61,090 bases of DNA, taken from Caballeronia choica. Its GTDB lineage: Bacteria; Pseudomonadota; Gammaproteobacteria; Burkholderiales; Burkholderiaceae. The stretch spans positions 1 through 61,090 of the forward strand of contig NZ_FCON02000040.1 in assembly GCF_001544535.1 (NCBI RefSeq), read 5' to 3'. Numbering within the stretch: position 1 is the first letter of the stretch; each line of letters begins with the position of its first letter. The notes beneath the pieces were generated by a model. The model had not been told where the DNA came from, made no database searches, and was given only the letters and a program-made list of their open reading frames with translations. Both the position numbers and the translations under genes were made by a program. Positions 17,311-26,712 of this stretch are shown here, in pieces.

Positions 17311-17346
17311 AAATGCGCACTGGGAGGCTTGCCTCCCATTGCGCGT
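17311..17346 (+). terminator. Hairpin after fliC
   Basis: GGGAGG (17321-17326) pairs with CCTCCC (17331-17336) around loop CTTG, and the stem continues outward with one mismatch to 17311/17346, ending in GTTT. It lies 70 bases after fliC and before fliD. It could end most fliC transcripts and lower fliD expression. Confidence 0.65.
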
Positions 17347-17426
17347 TTCGCAAACTCGACGGCATCGTGGCGCAGAAGACGCGCTACCGGCGCATCTGAA
17401 TACGCATCGACGGACGAAACGGTCTC

Positions 17427-18878
17427 ATGACGACGACAACTTCGAGCACGGCTCTAAGCACCACGCTTGCGCAAGCGGCGCAGTCCATCATCAGCGGGGT
17501 GACCAACTCGACGACCAGCACGTCGGACCTGGTGTCCGCGATGGTCACGGCCAAGACGGCCTCGCAGACGACGACGCTCACGAACCGGCAAACGACCGAC
17601 AACACGACGCTGTCTGCGATCGGCCAGTTGAAGTCGACGCTCTCGGCGCTCCAGACCGCGCTCGCGGGACTCTCGGACGGCTCGGCCGTCTCCTCATTCA
17701 CCGCGAAAGCGGACGGCACGGGCCTCACGGCCACCACGTCGACCGGCGCCGTCGCAGGCAGCTACGCGATCGACGTCACGCAGGCCGCCACCGCCCAGAA
17801 GCTCGTCTCGACCCAGACCGGCATCCAGTCCACCACGCAGCTCGGCACCGGCAACCTGTCGATTTCCGTCGGCTCCGGCACCGCGATGACCGTGGCGATC
17901 GGAAGCGGCAACAACACGCTGACCGGCATCGCCTCCGCGATCAATTCGGCGAAGGACAATCCGGGCGTCACGGCGACGGTCGTGAGCGGCACGGACGGCT
18001 CGCACCTCGTGCTGACGTCCAACAATACGGGCGCCGCCAACACCATCAAGGTCACGACCGATTCGACGGACGGCCTCGGCTCGCTCGCCTACGACAGCGC
18101 CAGTCCCAACAGCAATTACACGGAAAAGACCCCGGCGCAGGACGCGATTTTCTCGGTCGACGGCACGCCTGCCACGAGCGCAAGCAACTCGGTCACGGGC
18201 GTCATCACCGGCGTGACGCTCAACCTGAGCGCCGCGGCGAACAACAGCAGCCAGACGCTGACCGTCGCCACCGACAACAGCACGGCGACGACCGCCATCA
18301 ACGCCTTCGTCACCGCGTATAACTCGTACGTCACCACGGCTTCGTCGCTGTCGAGCTACGACTCGACGCAGAGCGCCGGCAGCCAGGGCGGCCCGCTACT
18401 CGGCGACTCCATGCTGAATTCGATCACGAGCTCGCTTGCGTCGACTATCGCCAAGGGCGTGTCGAACGGCAGCACGACGGTGAGCCTGAGCGCGATCGGC
18501 GTCGACCTGCAGCCGGACGGCACGCTCAAGGTGGACAGCGACACGCTGTCCAGCGCGCTGACGAACAATCCGTCCGCCGTTTCGACGCTGTTCAATTCGA
18601 CGACCGGCGTCGGCGCGGTGCTGAACAACAGCATCACGACGTTCCTGCAAACCGGCGGCGTGATCGACACGCGAACCACGGCGCTGAACAACGATCTGGC
18701 GGACGTCGCCACGCAGCAGGCGTCGCTTCAGACCTACACGGACCAGCTCACGGACCAGTACAACGCGCAGTTCACCGCGCTGAACACGTTGATGGCGCAG
18801 ATGCAGAGCAACTCGCAATACCTGACGCAGTTGTTCGGCGGCGAGAAGAGCGCGGGTACGCTCGCAACCAACAAGTAA
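17427..18878 (+). CDS. fliD: Flagellar filament capping protein FliD
   Basis: FliD forms the cap at the filament tip under which flagellin folds. The 483-residue protein has the FliD N-terminal domain (SDLVSAMVTAKTASQTTTL), a Ser/Thr/Asn-rich middle region, and the C-terminal coiled coil DVATQQASLQTYTDQLTDQY with the ending AQMQSNSQYLTQLF. The composition (very rich in Ser, Thr and Ala, with almost no Cys) is typical of exported axial proteins. It follows fliC and precedes fliT. Confidence 0.95.
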   Translation: MTTTTSSTALSTTLAQAAQSIISGVTNSTTSTSDLVSAMVTAKTASQTTTLTNRQTTDNTTLSAIGQLKSTLSALQTALAGLSDGSAVSSFTAKADGTGLTATTSTGAVAGSYAIDVTQAATAQKLVSTQTGIQSTTQLGTGNLSISVGSGTAMTVAIGSGNNTLTGIASAINSAKDNPGVTATVVSGTDGSHLVLTSNNTGAANTIKVTTDSTDGLGSLAYDSASPNSNYTEKTPAQDAIFSVDGTPATSASNSVTGVITGVTLNLSAAANNSSQTLTVATDNSTATTAINAFVTAYNSYVTTASSLSSYDSTQSAGSQGGPLLGDSMLNSITSSLASTIAKGVSNGSTTVSLSAIGVDLQPDGTLKVDSDTLSSALTNNPSAVSTLFNSTTGVGAVLNNSITTFLQTGGVIDTRTTALNNDLADVATQQASLQTYTDQLTDQYNAQFTALNTLMAQMQSNSQYLTQLFGGEKSAGTLATNK

Positions 18879-18900
18879 AACGCAACACGGAATGCCGAAC

Positions 18901-19200
18901 ATGAGCCAGCACGACATGATTTCCCAGGCGTGGGACCTTTCCCAGGCGATCGAAGTGGCGGCGGTCGGCGGCAACTGGCCGCTCGCCGCCCGGCTTGCCG
19001 AGACGCGCTCGCCGCTGTTGACGGCGCTCGCCGCCGAGCAGTCGCCCGACGCGCTTGCGACGATCCGCAAGATCCAGTCGAGCATTGCAGCGGTAACGCA
19101 GGCGGCCGAGATCGCGCAAACGGCGCTGGTCGCGAACCATCGCCGGTCGATGGAGCGTGCGAATGCGGCGGGCCTCTATCAGCAGGCTTCACGCTTCTAA
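18901..19200 (+). CDS. fliT: Flagellar export chaperone FliT
   Basis: This small helical protein (99 residues from the ATG at 18901) follows fliD directly. The position and size fit FliT, the chaperone for FliD that in enteric bacteria also restrains FlhDC. The sequence is mostly helical (LSQAIEVAAVGGNWPLAARL), with few diagnostic residues, so the call leans on context. An alternative in-frame ATG lies at 18892, but the start at 18901 has a CGGA ribosome-site remnant at better spacing. Confidence 0.75.
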   Translation: MSQHDMISQAWDLSQAIEVAAVGGNWPLAARLAETRSPLLTALAAEQSPDALATIRKIQSSIAAVTQAAEIAQTALVANHRRSMERANAAGLYQQASRF

Positions 19201-19282
19201 AGTTTCCCCGCCGACTGCCGTTAATACGAGTAAGAACAACAAGAACAACGTGCCGATCGATGGCACGCTGCTTCGCTCTTGG

Positions 19283-19308
19283 TGCCCGCCTCGGCGGGCA
19301 TTCTTATT
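19283..19308 (+). terminator. Terminator after fliT
   Basis: TGCCCGC (19283-19289), loop CTCG, and GCGGGCA (19294-19300) are followed by the T-rich TTCTTATTT. This ends the fliD-fliT unit before a convergent gene. Confidence 0.75.
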
Positions 19309-19330
19309 TGTGCGGCCGCCTTCATCGTCT

Positions 19331-20341
19331 TCAGCGTCCGAGCGTCAGGCCGAGATACGCGCCGTAAAGCACGCCGTTCCCGAGCAGCGCCCACAACACC
19401 ACGCCATTGCGTCGCGCATTGAAGCGCAGCCACGCCGCCGCCGCGAGCGTGATCAGCACGCCCGTCAACACTTCGATGCGAGGTTCCCAAGGCGTCAGCA
19501 TGATGCCGATGGCCGGCAGCAGCGTGCCCTGAAACACCATCGCGCCAGTGATGTTGCCGAACGCGAGCGTATCCTTGCCGCGCCGCGCCCAGAGGATGCT
19601 GTTCACCTTTTCAGGCAGTTCGGTCGCGATCGGAATGATGATCAGCGAGAGCAGCAGCGCCGATATGCCCAGCACTTGCGACACGCCCTCCACGCCGTGG
19701 ATGAACCCCTTCGCGCCCCCGACCAGCAGCACGATCCCCACGAAGAATTGCAGCACGATGGTGGCGAGCGTCGTCGGCAGGCCGAGGCGCGAGATGAAGA
19801 GGCGCTCGGGCGCCTCGGTGCCGTGTCCGCTATCGACGAGTGCCGCCGATGCCCTGAACGTCGAGATCACATAGACCACATAGACGCAGACAAGACCCGC
19901 CGCGAAAAGCGCGCGCACTTGCCACGCGTGGTGCGGCACGAACATCGCGCCGGCCGCGATCACGAAAGCGCACAGGAAGAAGTTGAGGTCGCGCGTGAAG
20001 CCAGTGCGCTCGGGCGCGATCACGCCACGCATCCCGCGCGACTTCAGGATCGCAAGCGTCATCAGGCAGGTGGAGAGCGTCGCGAGCATCAGCGGCGCGC
20101 CGAGGATCGCGCCGACGCCGATCTCCTCGTTGACCGTCCGGCTCGCCGTGCCGCCGAGCAGCGCGATGATCGGCACTGTCGTTTCCGGCAGCGCGGTGCC
20201 GACCGCCGCGAAGAGCGACCCGGTCACGCCTTCGGATATGCCGAGCCGCTCGCCGAGATGTTCGAGCGCGTTCGTGAACAGTTCGGACGCCACGAGAATG
20301 ACGACGAGCATCAGCGCGAGTTCGAGAAAAAGCAGCGTCAT
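19331..20341 (-). CDS. Sodium/calcium exchanger family membrane protein
   Basis: This integral membrane protein of 336 residues has about ten helices and two inverted repeats. The repeat motifs typical of the Ca2+/cation antiporter superfamily are visible as GTALPETTVPIIALLGG in the first half and PIATELPEKVNSILWARRGK in the second, with the conserved glutamates that bind the cation. It would exchange a cation against H+ or Na+ at the inner membrane. The ATG at 20341 opens directly into the first helix (MTLLFLELALMLVVILVA). A longer open frame upstream lacks membrane-protein character. Confidence 0.85.
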   Translation of the reverse strand: MTLLFLELALMLVVILVASELFTNALEHLGERLGISEGVTGSLFAAVGTALPETTVPIIALLGGTASRTVNEEIGVGAILGAPLMLATLSTCLMTLAILKSRGMRGVIAPERTGFTRDLNFFLCAFVIAAGAMFVPHHAWQVRALFAAGLVCVYVVYVISTFRASAALVDSGHGTEAPERLFISRLGLPTTLATIVLQFFVGIVLLVGGAKGFIHGVEGVSQVLGISALLLSLIIIPIATELPEKVNSILWARRGKDTLAFGNITGAMVFQGTLLPAIGIMLTPWEPRIEVLTGVLITLAAAAWLRFNARRNGVVLWALLGNGVLYGAYLGLTLGR

Positions 20342-20795
20342 GCGGCACCTCGCGTCGAGGTGAACGTGACAATGACTGCGCTTGGCGGGGAGTGTTTTAT
20401 GAGTTTTGGGGACACGATGATTCCACGGTCGGACGTCAGCGAACCATGATGCACCGCGCGTCGTCCGACCAGGAACGACGCGATGCATCAATGGTCTCGC
20501 CAAACCGGACCGGTCGAACGCGCCACGGCTTGACAGCCGAGGATGTTGACGCGCTCTCCTTCCAAAGCTGGAAGGAAGGCTACTCCCCAAAGACGGGGTG
20601 AAGTGTAGCCCGCTGAAAACGATTCGGCAAGGCGCGCGTCCGGGCCGGCGCATAGGGATATGACAATCGGATCGTTGTCGCCGCGGTTGGGCTTCGATAA
20701 TCTACCGGCGCGGGCGCGCCTTGCATCCGGGACGCGCGCCATCGAAAGAAAACGAATGTAAATATCAATTGACTCAAAAGGTCACGGGAGAACCT
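20342..20795. other. Non-coding gap between exchanger and peptide-binding protein
   Basis: About 450 bases have no supported gene. A short inverted repeat (CCTTCC AAAGCT GGAAGG) lies near 20558-20576. A loose promoter-like pair TTGTCG/GATAAT occurs around 20678-20704, upstream of the binding-protein gene, with suboptimal 15-base spacing. Confidence 0.35.
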
Positions 20796-22382
20796 ATGCG
20801 CTTCAAACTGCTCGCGCTCGCCGCACTCGTCGCTACGCCGATGCTCGCGATGTCCAAACCGCTCACCGTCTGCACCGAATCGAGCCCGGACGGCTTCGAC
20901 GTCGTCCAGTTCAATTCGCTCGTCACGACGAACGCGTCGGCGGACGTGATTTTCAACACGCTCGTCGCTTACGATGAAGCCGCGAAGAAAGTCGCGCCGT
21001 CGCTCGCTCAGAAGTGGGACGTGAGCGACGACGGCCTGACCTACACGTTTCACTTGCGCCCGAACGTGGCGTTCCAGACCACCGACTACTTCAAGCCGAC
21101 GCGCAAGCTCACCGCCGACGACGTCGTGTTCACCTTCGAGCGCATGCTCTCGGACAGCAATCCGTGGCACAAAGTCGCCGGGGCGAGCGGTTTTCCGCAT
21201 GCGCAGTCGATGGGTCTCGTGAAGCTGATCAAGTCGGTGGGCAAGGTCGACGACAACACCGTCAAGTTCGAACTCAACGAGCCGAACGCGACCTTCGTGC
21301 CGATCCTGACGATGGGTTTTGCCTCGATCTATTCGGCCGAATACGCCGATCAGTTGCTGAAGGCGAACAAGCAGGCCGACCTGAACATGAAGCCGGTCGG
21401 CACCGGGCCGTTCGTCCTGAAGAGCTACACGAAGGACGCCGTGATCCGCTACGACGTCAATCCGGACTACTGGGGCGCGAAGCCGAAGATCGACCGGCTG
21501 ATCTACGCGATCACGCCAGACGCTTCGGTGCGCGCGCAGAAGATCAAGGCGGGCGAGTGCCAGATCGCGCTGTCGCCCAAGCCGCAGGACGTCATCGAGG
21601 CGAAGAGCGACAAGTCGCTGAAAGTGAGTGAGACGCCCGCGTTCATGACGGCGTTCGTCGCGCTGAACACGCAGAAGAAGCCGCTCGACAATCCGAAGGT
21701 CCGTCAGGCGCTGAACGTCGCCTTCGATCGCACGACGTACTTGAAGACCGTCTTCGAGAACACGGCGACGCCGGCCGTCAATCCGTTCCCGCCGAACACA
21801 TGGAGCTATGACAAGTCGGTGAGCGCCTATCCGTATTCGGCCGACCGGGCGAAGAAGCTCCTCGCCGACGCGGGCTTTCCGAATGGCTTCGACACCACGA
21901 TCTGGGTGCGTCCGAACGGCAGCGTGCTGAATCCGAATCCGAAGGCCGGCGCCGAATTGCTGCAAGCGGACCTTGCGAAGATCGGCGTCAAGGCGCAGGT
22001 GAAGGTGATCGAATGGGGCGAGCTGATCAAGGAAGCGAAACAGGGCCAGCACGACATGTTGTTCATGGGCTGGGCCGGCGACAACGGCGATCCGGATAAC
22101 TATCTCTCGCCGCTTTTCAGTTGCAACGCGGTGAAGTCCGGGATCAACTTCGCGCGTTACTGCGATCCGCAACTCGACAAGCTGATCGCCGATGGCAAGA
22201 CGACGCCCGATATCGGCAGGCGCACGAAAGCCTATGTGGAGGCGCAGAAGATCATCCACGACCAGGCGCTGTGGATTCCGCTCGCGTATCCGACAGCCGC
22301 CGCGCTCACGCGCGGCAACGTGAGCGGCTATAGCGTGAGCCCTTTCGGGCGACAGAACTTCGCGAGCGTCACGGTGCAGTAA
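20796..22382 (+). CDS. Dipeptide-type ABC transporter substrate-binding protein
   Basis: This periplasmic solute-binding protein of 528 residues belongs to the DppA/OppA family (SBP_bac_5). A signal peptide is visible at 1-20 (MRFKLLALAALVATPMLAMS). The domain includes QKWDVSDDGLTYTFHLRPNV, ADDVVFTFERML, GTGPFVLKSY and KVRQALNVAFDRTTYL. It would bind peptides, possibly heme or dipeptides like DppA. No permease or ATPase genes follow. The next gene is on the other strand, so its transporter partners lie elsewhere. A GGGAG ribosome site precedes the ATG at 20796. Confidence 0.9.
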   Translation: MRFKLLALAALVATPMLAMSKPLTVCTESSPDGFDVVQFNSLVTTNASADVIFNTLVAYDEAAKKVAPSLAQKWDVSDDGLTYTFHLRPNVAFQTTDYFKPTRKLTADDVVFTFERMLSDSNPWHKVAGASGFPHAQSMGLVKLIKSVGKVDDNTVKFELNEPNATFVPILTMGFASIYSAEYADQLLKANKQADLNMKPVGTGPFVLKSYTKDAVIRYDVNPDYWGAKPKIDRLIYAITPDASVRAQKIKAGECQIALSPKPQDVIEAKSDKSLKVSETPAFMTAFVALNTQKKPLDNPKVRQALNVAFDRTTYLKTVFENTATPAVNPFPPNTWSYDKSVSAYPYSADRAKKLLADAGFPNGFDTTIWVRPNGSVLNPNPKAGAELLQADLAKIGVKAQVKVIEWGELIKEAKQGQHDMLFMGWAGDNGDPDNYLSPLFSCNAVKSGINFARYCDPQLDKLIADGKTTPDIGRRTKAYVEAQKIIHDQALWIPLAYPTAAALTRGNVSGYSVSPFGRQNFASVTVQ

Positions 22383-22397
22383 GCGCGAATGGCGTGG

Positions 22398-23471
22398 TCA
22401 CGCGGGAGAGAAGCGAACGACGCCATCGTCATCGACGTGACGCTTCAATTCGCCGTCGAGCCACAGCAGATGAAGATGCGCGAGCGCTTCGCCAAGCGCG
22501 AATGTCATCTGATGAATATCGAGCTTGCGCTTGAACATCAGCGGCACGATTTCGGCGGCGCTTTGCGGCTTCGTCGCACAGGCTTCGCGCACCTCCGCGA
22601 GACGCGCCTTGTGGTGATCGCGTAACTGCCCGATGCGCGTATGCATGCCGCGAAATGGCTTGCCATGCGACGGCAGCACGAGCGTATCGGCGGGCATCGT
22701 TTCATAGCGGCCCAGCGATTCCAGGTACAACGCGAGCGGATTGCCTTCCGGCTCGATCCCGAACACCGACACGTTCGTCGAGATGCGCGGCAACACCATG
22801 TCGCCGGAAATCAGCAGCTTCGCGTCCGCGCAAAAGAGCGCGCTGTGCTCCGGCGAATGGCCGTAGCCGGACACGATTTCCCATGCGCGGCCGCCGATCG
22901 TGAGCGTGTCGCCGTCGCGCAGACGGCGGAATTCCGGCGGGATCGAAGGCACGAGCGACGGGTAGTAGCTGTCGCGCTTCTTCAGCGCGTCGAGCGAGGC
23001 TTCGTCGTTCAGGCCGTGCCGCGCAAAATGACGCGCAGCGCGCTCGCCGCCCGCGTTGGAGCCGTCGCCGGCTGCCATCACGCGGCCCATCGCGTATTCG
23101 CCGAGCGAAATCCAGAGGCGCACGTTCCAGCGTTGTTTGTCGCCGCCCTGGCAGATCCAGTCGGCGAGCCCGAGGTGATCCGGATGGCAATGCGTGACGA
23201 TCACGCGCAGCACGGGCATGCCGTCGAGCAGCGTGTCGAAGATGCGCTCCCAGTTGGCGCGGATCGTCTCGCTCGAGATACCGCAATCGACCACCGTCCA
23301 GCCACGCTCGCCGTCGATCTCATCGCGCATCAGCCAGAGATTGATGTGATCCAGCGCGAACGGCAGCGGCATGCGCACCCAGAACACGCCGGGCGCCACT
23401 TCCATGACGCCGCCGGATTCCGGTAGCGTGTCGGTGAAGACGTAGTCGAGTTGATGTTCGAGGGCGTTCAT
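22398..23471 (-). CDS. Metallo-beta-lactamase fold hydrolase
   Basis: The 357-residue cytoplasmic protein has the MBL metal site HCHPDH at 94-99 (H94, H96, D98, H99), a later histidine in GYGHSPEHS, the bridging aspartate in LLISGDMVL, and VLPSHGKPF near the end. A helical C-terminal extension of about 90 residues (LRDHHKARLAEVREACATKP) is typical of the glyoxalase-II-like/LACTB2-like group. The substrate is not known. It is divergent from the LiuR-like MerR gene across a 112-base spacer containing an operator-like sequence, so it may be part of that regulon. Confidence 0.88.
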   Translation of the reverse strand: MNALEHQLDYVFTDTLPESGGVMEVAPGVFWVRMPLPFALDHINLWLMRDEIDGERGWTVVDCGISSETIRANWERIFDTLLDGMPVLRVIVTHCHPDHLGLADWICQGGDKQRWNVRLWISLGEYAMGRVMAAGDGSNAGGERAARHFARHGLNDEASLDALKKRDSYYPSLVPSIPPEFRRLRDGDTLTIGGRAWEIVSGYGHSPEHSALFCADAKLLISGDMVLPRISTNVSVFGIEPEGNPLALYLESLGRYETMPADTLVLPSHGKPFRGMHTRIGQLRDHHKARLAEVREACATKPQSAAEIVPLMFKRKLDIHQMTFALGEALAHLHLLWLDGELKRHVDDDGVVRFSPA

Positions 23472-23516
23472 TCGGGGGATGTCTCCGGGTTGCGGCGCCG
23501 TTGCATTTTAGCCAGG

Positions 23517-23544
23517 TTGACGATAACGTAAACGTACATATTAA
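23517..23544 (+). promoter_or_regulatory. MerR-type promoter/operator in divergent spacer
   Basis: TTGACG (23517-23522) and TATTAA (23539-23544) form a plausible promoter for the MerR gene, with spacer 16. The spacer contains ACGTAAACGT (23526-23535), resembling the (TTGACGTTAACGTAAACG-like) LiuR sites I recall from proteobacterial leucine regulons. The position between -35 and -10 is what MerR-family proteins use. Confidence 0.55.
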
Positions 23545-23583
23545 CTTCCGTAGAACAATCGCGCTGCAACCCGGCGCTCTGCG

Positions 23584-24006
23584 ATGGATCAGCACACGCA
23601 ATATACGATCACCGAACTGGCGCGCGAATTCGAAATCACGCCGCGCGCCATTCGCTTCTACGAAGACCAGGGCCTGCTCGCACCGACGCGCGAAGGCTCG
23701 GGCGGCCTGCGTCGCGTGTATTCGTCGCGGGATCGCACGCGGCTCAAGCTCACGCTGCGCGGCAAGCGGCTCGGCTTTACGCTGTCGGAGATTCGCGCAC
23801 TGCTCGATCTCTACGACTCGCCGACCGGCACCGTCTCGCAACTTCATGCGTTTCTCGACACGATCGCCGCGCATCGCAAGGTGCTGGAGCGGCAACTGGA
23901 GGACCTGAACGCGACCCTCGCCGAACTCGCGGAGTACGAGCAGCAGGGTCGCGCACTGCTTTCAGCGAGCGCAGAAAAGCGCGCGCGCAAGTCGAAGGCC
24001 GCATGA
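23584..24006 (+). CDS. liuR: MerR-family regulator, LiuR-like
   Basis: This DNA-binding protein of 140 residues has a MerR winged helix-turn-helix at 5-75 (YTITELAREFEITPRAIRFY, then EDQGLLAP). LRGKRLGFTLSEIRALLDLY follows, then a coiled-coil dimerisation helix. The string RDRTRLKLTLRGKRLGF is typical of LiuR, regulator of leucine/isovalerate degradation. No cysteine effector site is seen, which argues against a metal sensor. Its own promoter carries an operator-like element. The family call is firm. The LiuR assignment is supported by nearby thiolase, hydratase and HMG-CoA lyase genes. Confidence 0.75.
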   Translation: MDQHTQYTITELAREFEITPRAIRFYEDQGLLAPTREGSGGLRRVYSSRDRTRLKLTLRGKRLGFTLSEIRALLDLYDSPTGTVSQLHAFLDTIAAHRKVLERQLEDLNATLAELAEYEQQGRALLSASAEKRARKSKAA

Positions 24007-24091
24007 TGGATCACACGAACTTCGCGGCGGGCATTAAGCGTGGCCGGGATGCGAAGCAAACCGGCGACACCCCACGACGTGCAGGGTCGAC

Positions 24092-25906
24092 ATGAACCAC
24101 TTCCCCAAGCTGCTCTCGTCGCAAGTCGCCTTCGACATCGCGCAGACGATGCTCGAAGGGTTCGACCGTCACTACCGCGTGTTTCGCGATGCCGCGATCA
24201 AGGCCAAGACGCTGTTCGAAACGTACAACTGGCTCGCGCTGCAACAGCTTGCGCGTGAGCGCATCGCGTCGTACGACGATCGCGTCGACGAGTGCGTGAT
24301 GCTGCTCGAAGACGAATACGACGCGGAAAACATCGACGCCGAAATCTGGCAGCAGATCAAGCTGCACTATATCGGGCTGCTCACGTCGCACCGGCAGCCG
24401 GAGTGCGCCGAGACCTTCTTCAACTCGGTGTGCTGCAAGATCCTGCATCGCTCGTACTTCAACAACGATTTCATCTTCGTGCGCCCGGCCCTCTCGACCG
24501 AATACATCGAGAACGGCGAACCGGCCGCGAAGCCAACCTATCGCGCGTATTACCCGGCGAAGGACGGGCTCGCCGCGACGCTGGAACGCATCGTCACCAA
24601 CTTTCAGTTGAACGCGCCATTCGAAGACCTCGAACGCGACGTGCAGTGCGTGATGCAGTCGATGGCCGAAGTCTCCGGCGACTTCAAGGCGGCGCCGAAT
24701 TTCCAGATCCACATTCTTTCGTCGCTGTTCTTTCGCAACAAGGCCGCGTATATCGTCGGGCGCATCATCAATGCCGACAGCGTCGTGCCGTTCGCGGTGC
24801 CCGTGCGCCATACGCAGCCGGGCCTGCTCGCACTCGATGCCGTGCTGCTCACCCGCGAGCAGTTGCTGATCATCTTCAGCTTCGCGCACTCGTATTTTCT
24901 CGTCGACATGGAGGTGCCGTCGGCATACGTGCAGTTCCTGCGCTCGATCATGCAGGGCAAGCCGAAGGCGGAAATCTATACATCCGTTGGCTTGCAGAAG
25001 CAGGGCAAGAACCTCTTCTATCGCGACCTGCTGCATCATCTCTCGCATTCGAGCGATCAGTTCATCATCGCGCCCGGCATCAAGGGGCTGGTGATGATCG
25101 TGTTCACGCTGCCGTCGTTTCCGTACGTGTTCAAGATGATCAAGGACTACTTCCCGCCGCCGAAGGACACGACGAGAAAGAAGATCCAGGACAAGTATCT
25201 GCTCGTCAAGCGCCATGACCGGCTGGGGCGCATGGCCGACACGCTCGAATATTCGAGCGTCGCGTTGCCGATCGCGCGGCTCGATCACGCGCTGATTCGT
25301 GAACTGGAGAAAGAGGCGCCATCGATGATCGAATACGAGGGCGACAACCTCGTGATCAAGCATCTGTATATCGAGCGCCGCATGGTGCCGTTGAATCTGT
25401 TCCTGCAGAACGCCAGCGACGCCGATATCGACCACGGCATCAGGGAATATGGCGAAGCGATCAAGGAACTGATGCAGGCCAACATCTTCCCCGGCGACAT
25501 GCTCTACAAGAACTTCGGCGTGACGCGCCATGGCCGCGTGGTGTTCTACGACTACGACGAAATCGAGTACCTGACGGACTGCAACGTGCGCAAGGTGCCC
25601 GCGCCGCGCTACGAGGAAGACGAGATGTCCGGCGAGCCGTGGTACACGGTTGGCCCGCACGACATCTTTCCCGAAACCTACGGCACGTTCCTGCTCGGCG
25701 ACCCGCGCGTGCGCGAAGCGTTCATGCGCCATCACGCCGATTTCTTCGATCCCGCGCTCTGGCAAAGGAACAAGGACCAACTGCTGCGCGGCGAACTCGC
25801 CGACTTCTTTCCCTACGACCGTTCCGCCCGATTCTGCATCCGCTATCCGGAGCGCTTCGAGCAGGACCCGAACGCAATCGCATCCACACGCGCACGCGCT
25901 GCGTGA
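24092..25906 (+). CDS. aceK: Isocitrate dehydrogenase kinase/phosphatase
   Basis: AceK phosphorylates and dephosphorylates isocitrate dehydrogenase and so controls the branch between the TCA cycle and the glyoxylate shunt. The 604-residue protein is full-length. The N-terminal regulatory part starts [20 protein letters not shown]. The kinase/phosphatase domain includes [40 protein letters not shown] and [20 protein letters not shown] (catalytic DYDE). An AGGG ribosome site precedes the ATG. In this organism it is not next to aceA/aceB, as is usual for Burkholderia. Confidence 0.97.
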   Translation: MNHFPKLLSSQVAFDIAQTMLEGFDRHYRVFRDAAIKAKTLFETYNWLALQQLARERIASYDDRVDECVMLLEDEYDAENIDAEIWQQIKLHYIGLLTSHRQPECAETFFNSVCCKILHRSYFNNDFIFVRPALSTEYIENGEPAAKPTYRAYYPAKDGLAATLERIVTNFQLNAPFEDLERDVQCVMQSMAEVSGDFKAAPNFQIHILSSLFFRNKAAYIVGRIINADSVVPFAVPVRHTQPGLLALDAVLLTREQLLIIFSFAHSYFLVDMEVPSAYVQFLRSIMQGKPKAEIYTSVGLQKQGKNLFYRDLLHHLSHSSDQFIIAPGIKGLVMIVFTLPSFPYVFKMIKDYFPPPKDTTRKKIQDKYLLVKRHDRLGRMADTLEYSSVALPIARLDHALIRELEKEAPSMIEYEGDNLVIKHLYIERRMVPLNLFLQNASDADIDHGIREYGEAIKELMQANIFPGDMLYKNFGVTRHGRVVFYDYDEIEYLTDCNVRKVPAPRYEEDEMSGEPWYTVGPHDIFPETYGTFLLGDPRVREAFMRHHADFFDPALWQRNKDQLLRGELADFFPYDRSARFCIRYPERFEQDPNAIASTRARAA

Positions 25907-25929
25907 CGAAGGCGGACTCAAACCACATC

Positions 25930-26712
25930 ATGAATACGACTGACGACAACACCAACGCACACAACCCGCTCGCGCACCTGTTCGACAACAACGCGGCATG
26001 GGTCGAGCGCAAGCTCGGCCACGATCCCGAATACTTCTCGCGGCTCGCGCATCAACAGGCGCCGGAGTATCTGTGGATCGGCTGTTCCGATTCGCGCGTG
26101 CCGGCCAACCAGATCATCGGACTGCCGCCGGGCGAGGTCTTCGTGCACAGAAACATCGCGAACGTGGTGGTGCACTCGGACCTCAACTGCCTGTCGGTGA
26201 TCCAGTTCGCCGTCGATCTGCTCAAGGTCAAGCACATCATGGTGGTCGGCCACTATGGATGCTCGGGCGTCGCCGCGGCGCTCGTGAGCCGCCGCGTCGG
26301 TCTCGCGGACAACTGGCTGCGCCACGTCGAGGACGTGCGCGACAAGCACGCGCACCTGCTCGACGAATGGCCGATGGGCAGCGCGCGGCATCGCAGGCTG
26401 GTCGAACTCAATACCATCGAGCAGACCGTGAACGTGTGCCGCACGACCATCGTGAACGATGCGTGGGCGCGCGGCCAGGAGCTCACCGTGCACGGCTGGG
26501 CGTATGGCGTGCACGACGGCCGCGTGCGCAACCTGGGCATGATGATCCACGCGACCGAGCAGATCGAATCGACGTACCAGTCATGCATCGCAGCGCTTGC
26601 ACGAGGCGGCGCGCATTCCGTGGAGAACGACGTGCTCGCGTCCGATGCCGCGCGTCTCGGAGATATTCCCGCCATTGTCGAAGGCGTCATCAAGGAGTTA
26701 AAACATGAGTGA
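25930..26712 (+). CDS. can: Beta-class carbonic anhydrase
   Basis: This enzyme interconverts CO2 and bicarbonate in the cytoplasm. The zinc site is C52, D54 (GCSDSR), H108 and C111 (GHYGCSG), exactly ten positions later than C42, D44, H98 and C101 of E. coli Can. The 260-residue length is slightly longer than usual because of an N-terminal and a C-terminal extension. The ATG at 25930 opens MNTTDDNTNAHNPLAHLFDN. It starts 23 bases after aceK, and its end overlaps the thiolase start by 8 bases, so aceK-can-thiolase may form one transcript. Confidence 0.95.
   Translation: MNTTDDNTNAHNPLAHLFDNNAAWVERKLGHDPEYFSRLAHQQAPEYLWIGCSDSRVPANQIIGLPPGEVFVHRNIANVVVHSDLNCLSVIQFAVDLLKVKHIMVVGHYGCSGVAAALVSRRVGLADNWLRHVEDVRDKHAHLLDEWPMGSARHRRLVELNTIEQTVNVCRTTIVNDAWARGQELTVHGWAYGVHDGRVRNLGMMIHATEQIESTYQSCIAALARGGAHSVENDVLASDAARLGDIPAIVEGVIKELKHE

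Noticed and set aside
20580-22259. A 559-codon frame antisense to the peptide-binding protein
   Set aside because: Arg/His/Val-rich shadow frame. The plus strand has a signal peptide and clear family motifs.
24011-25921. A 636-codon frame antisense to aceK
   Set aside because: Shadow of aceK. No ribosome site and no recognisable motif.
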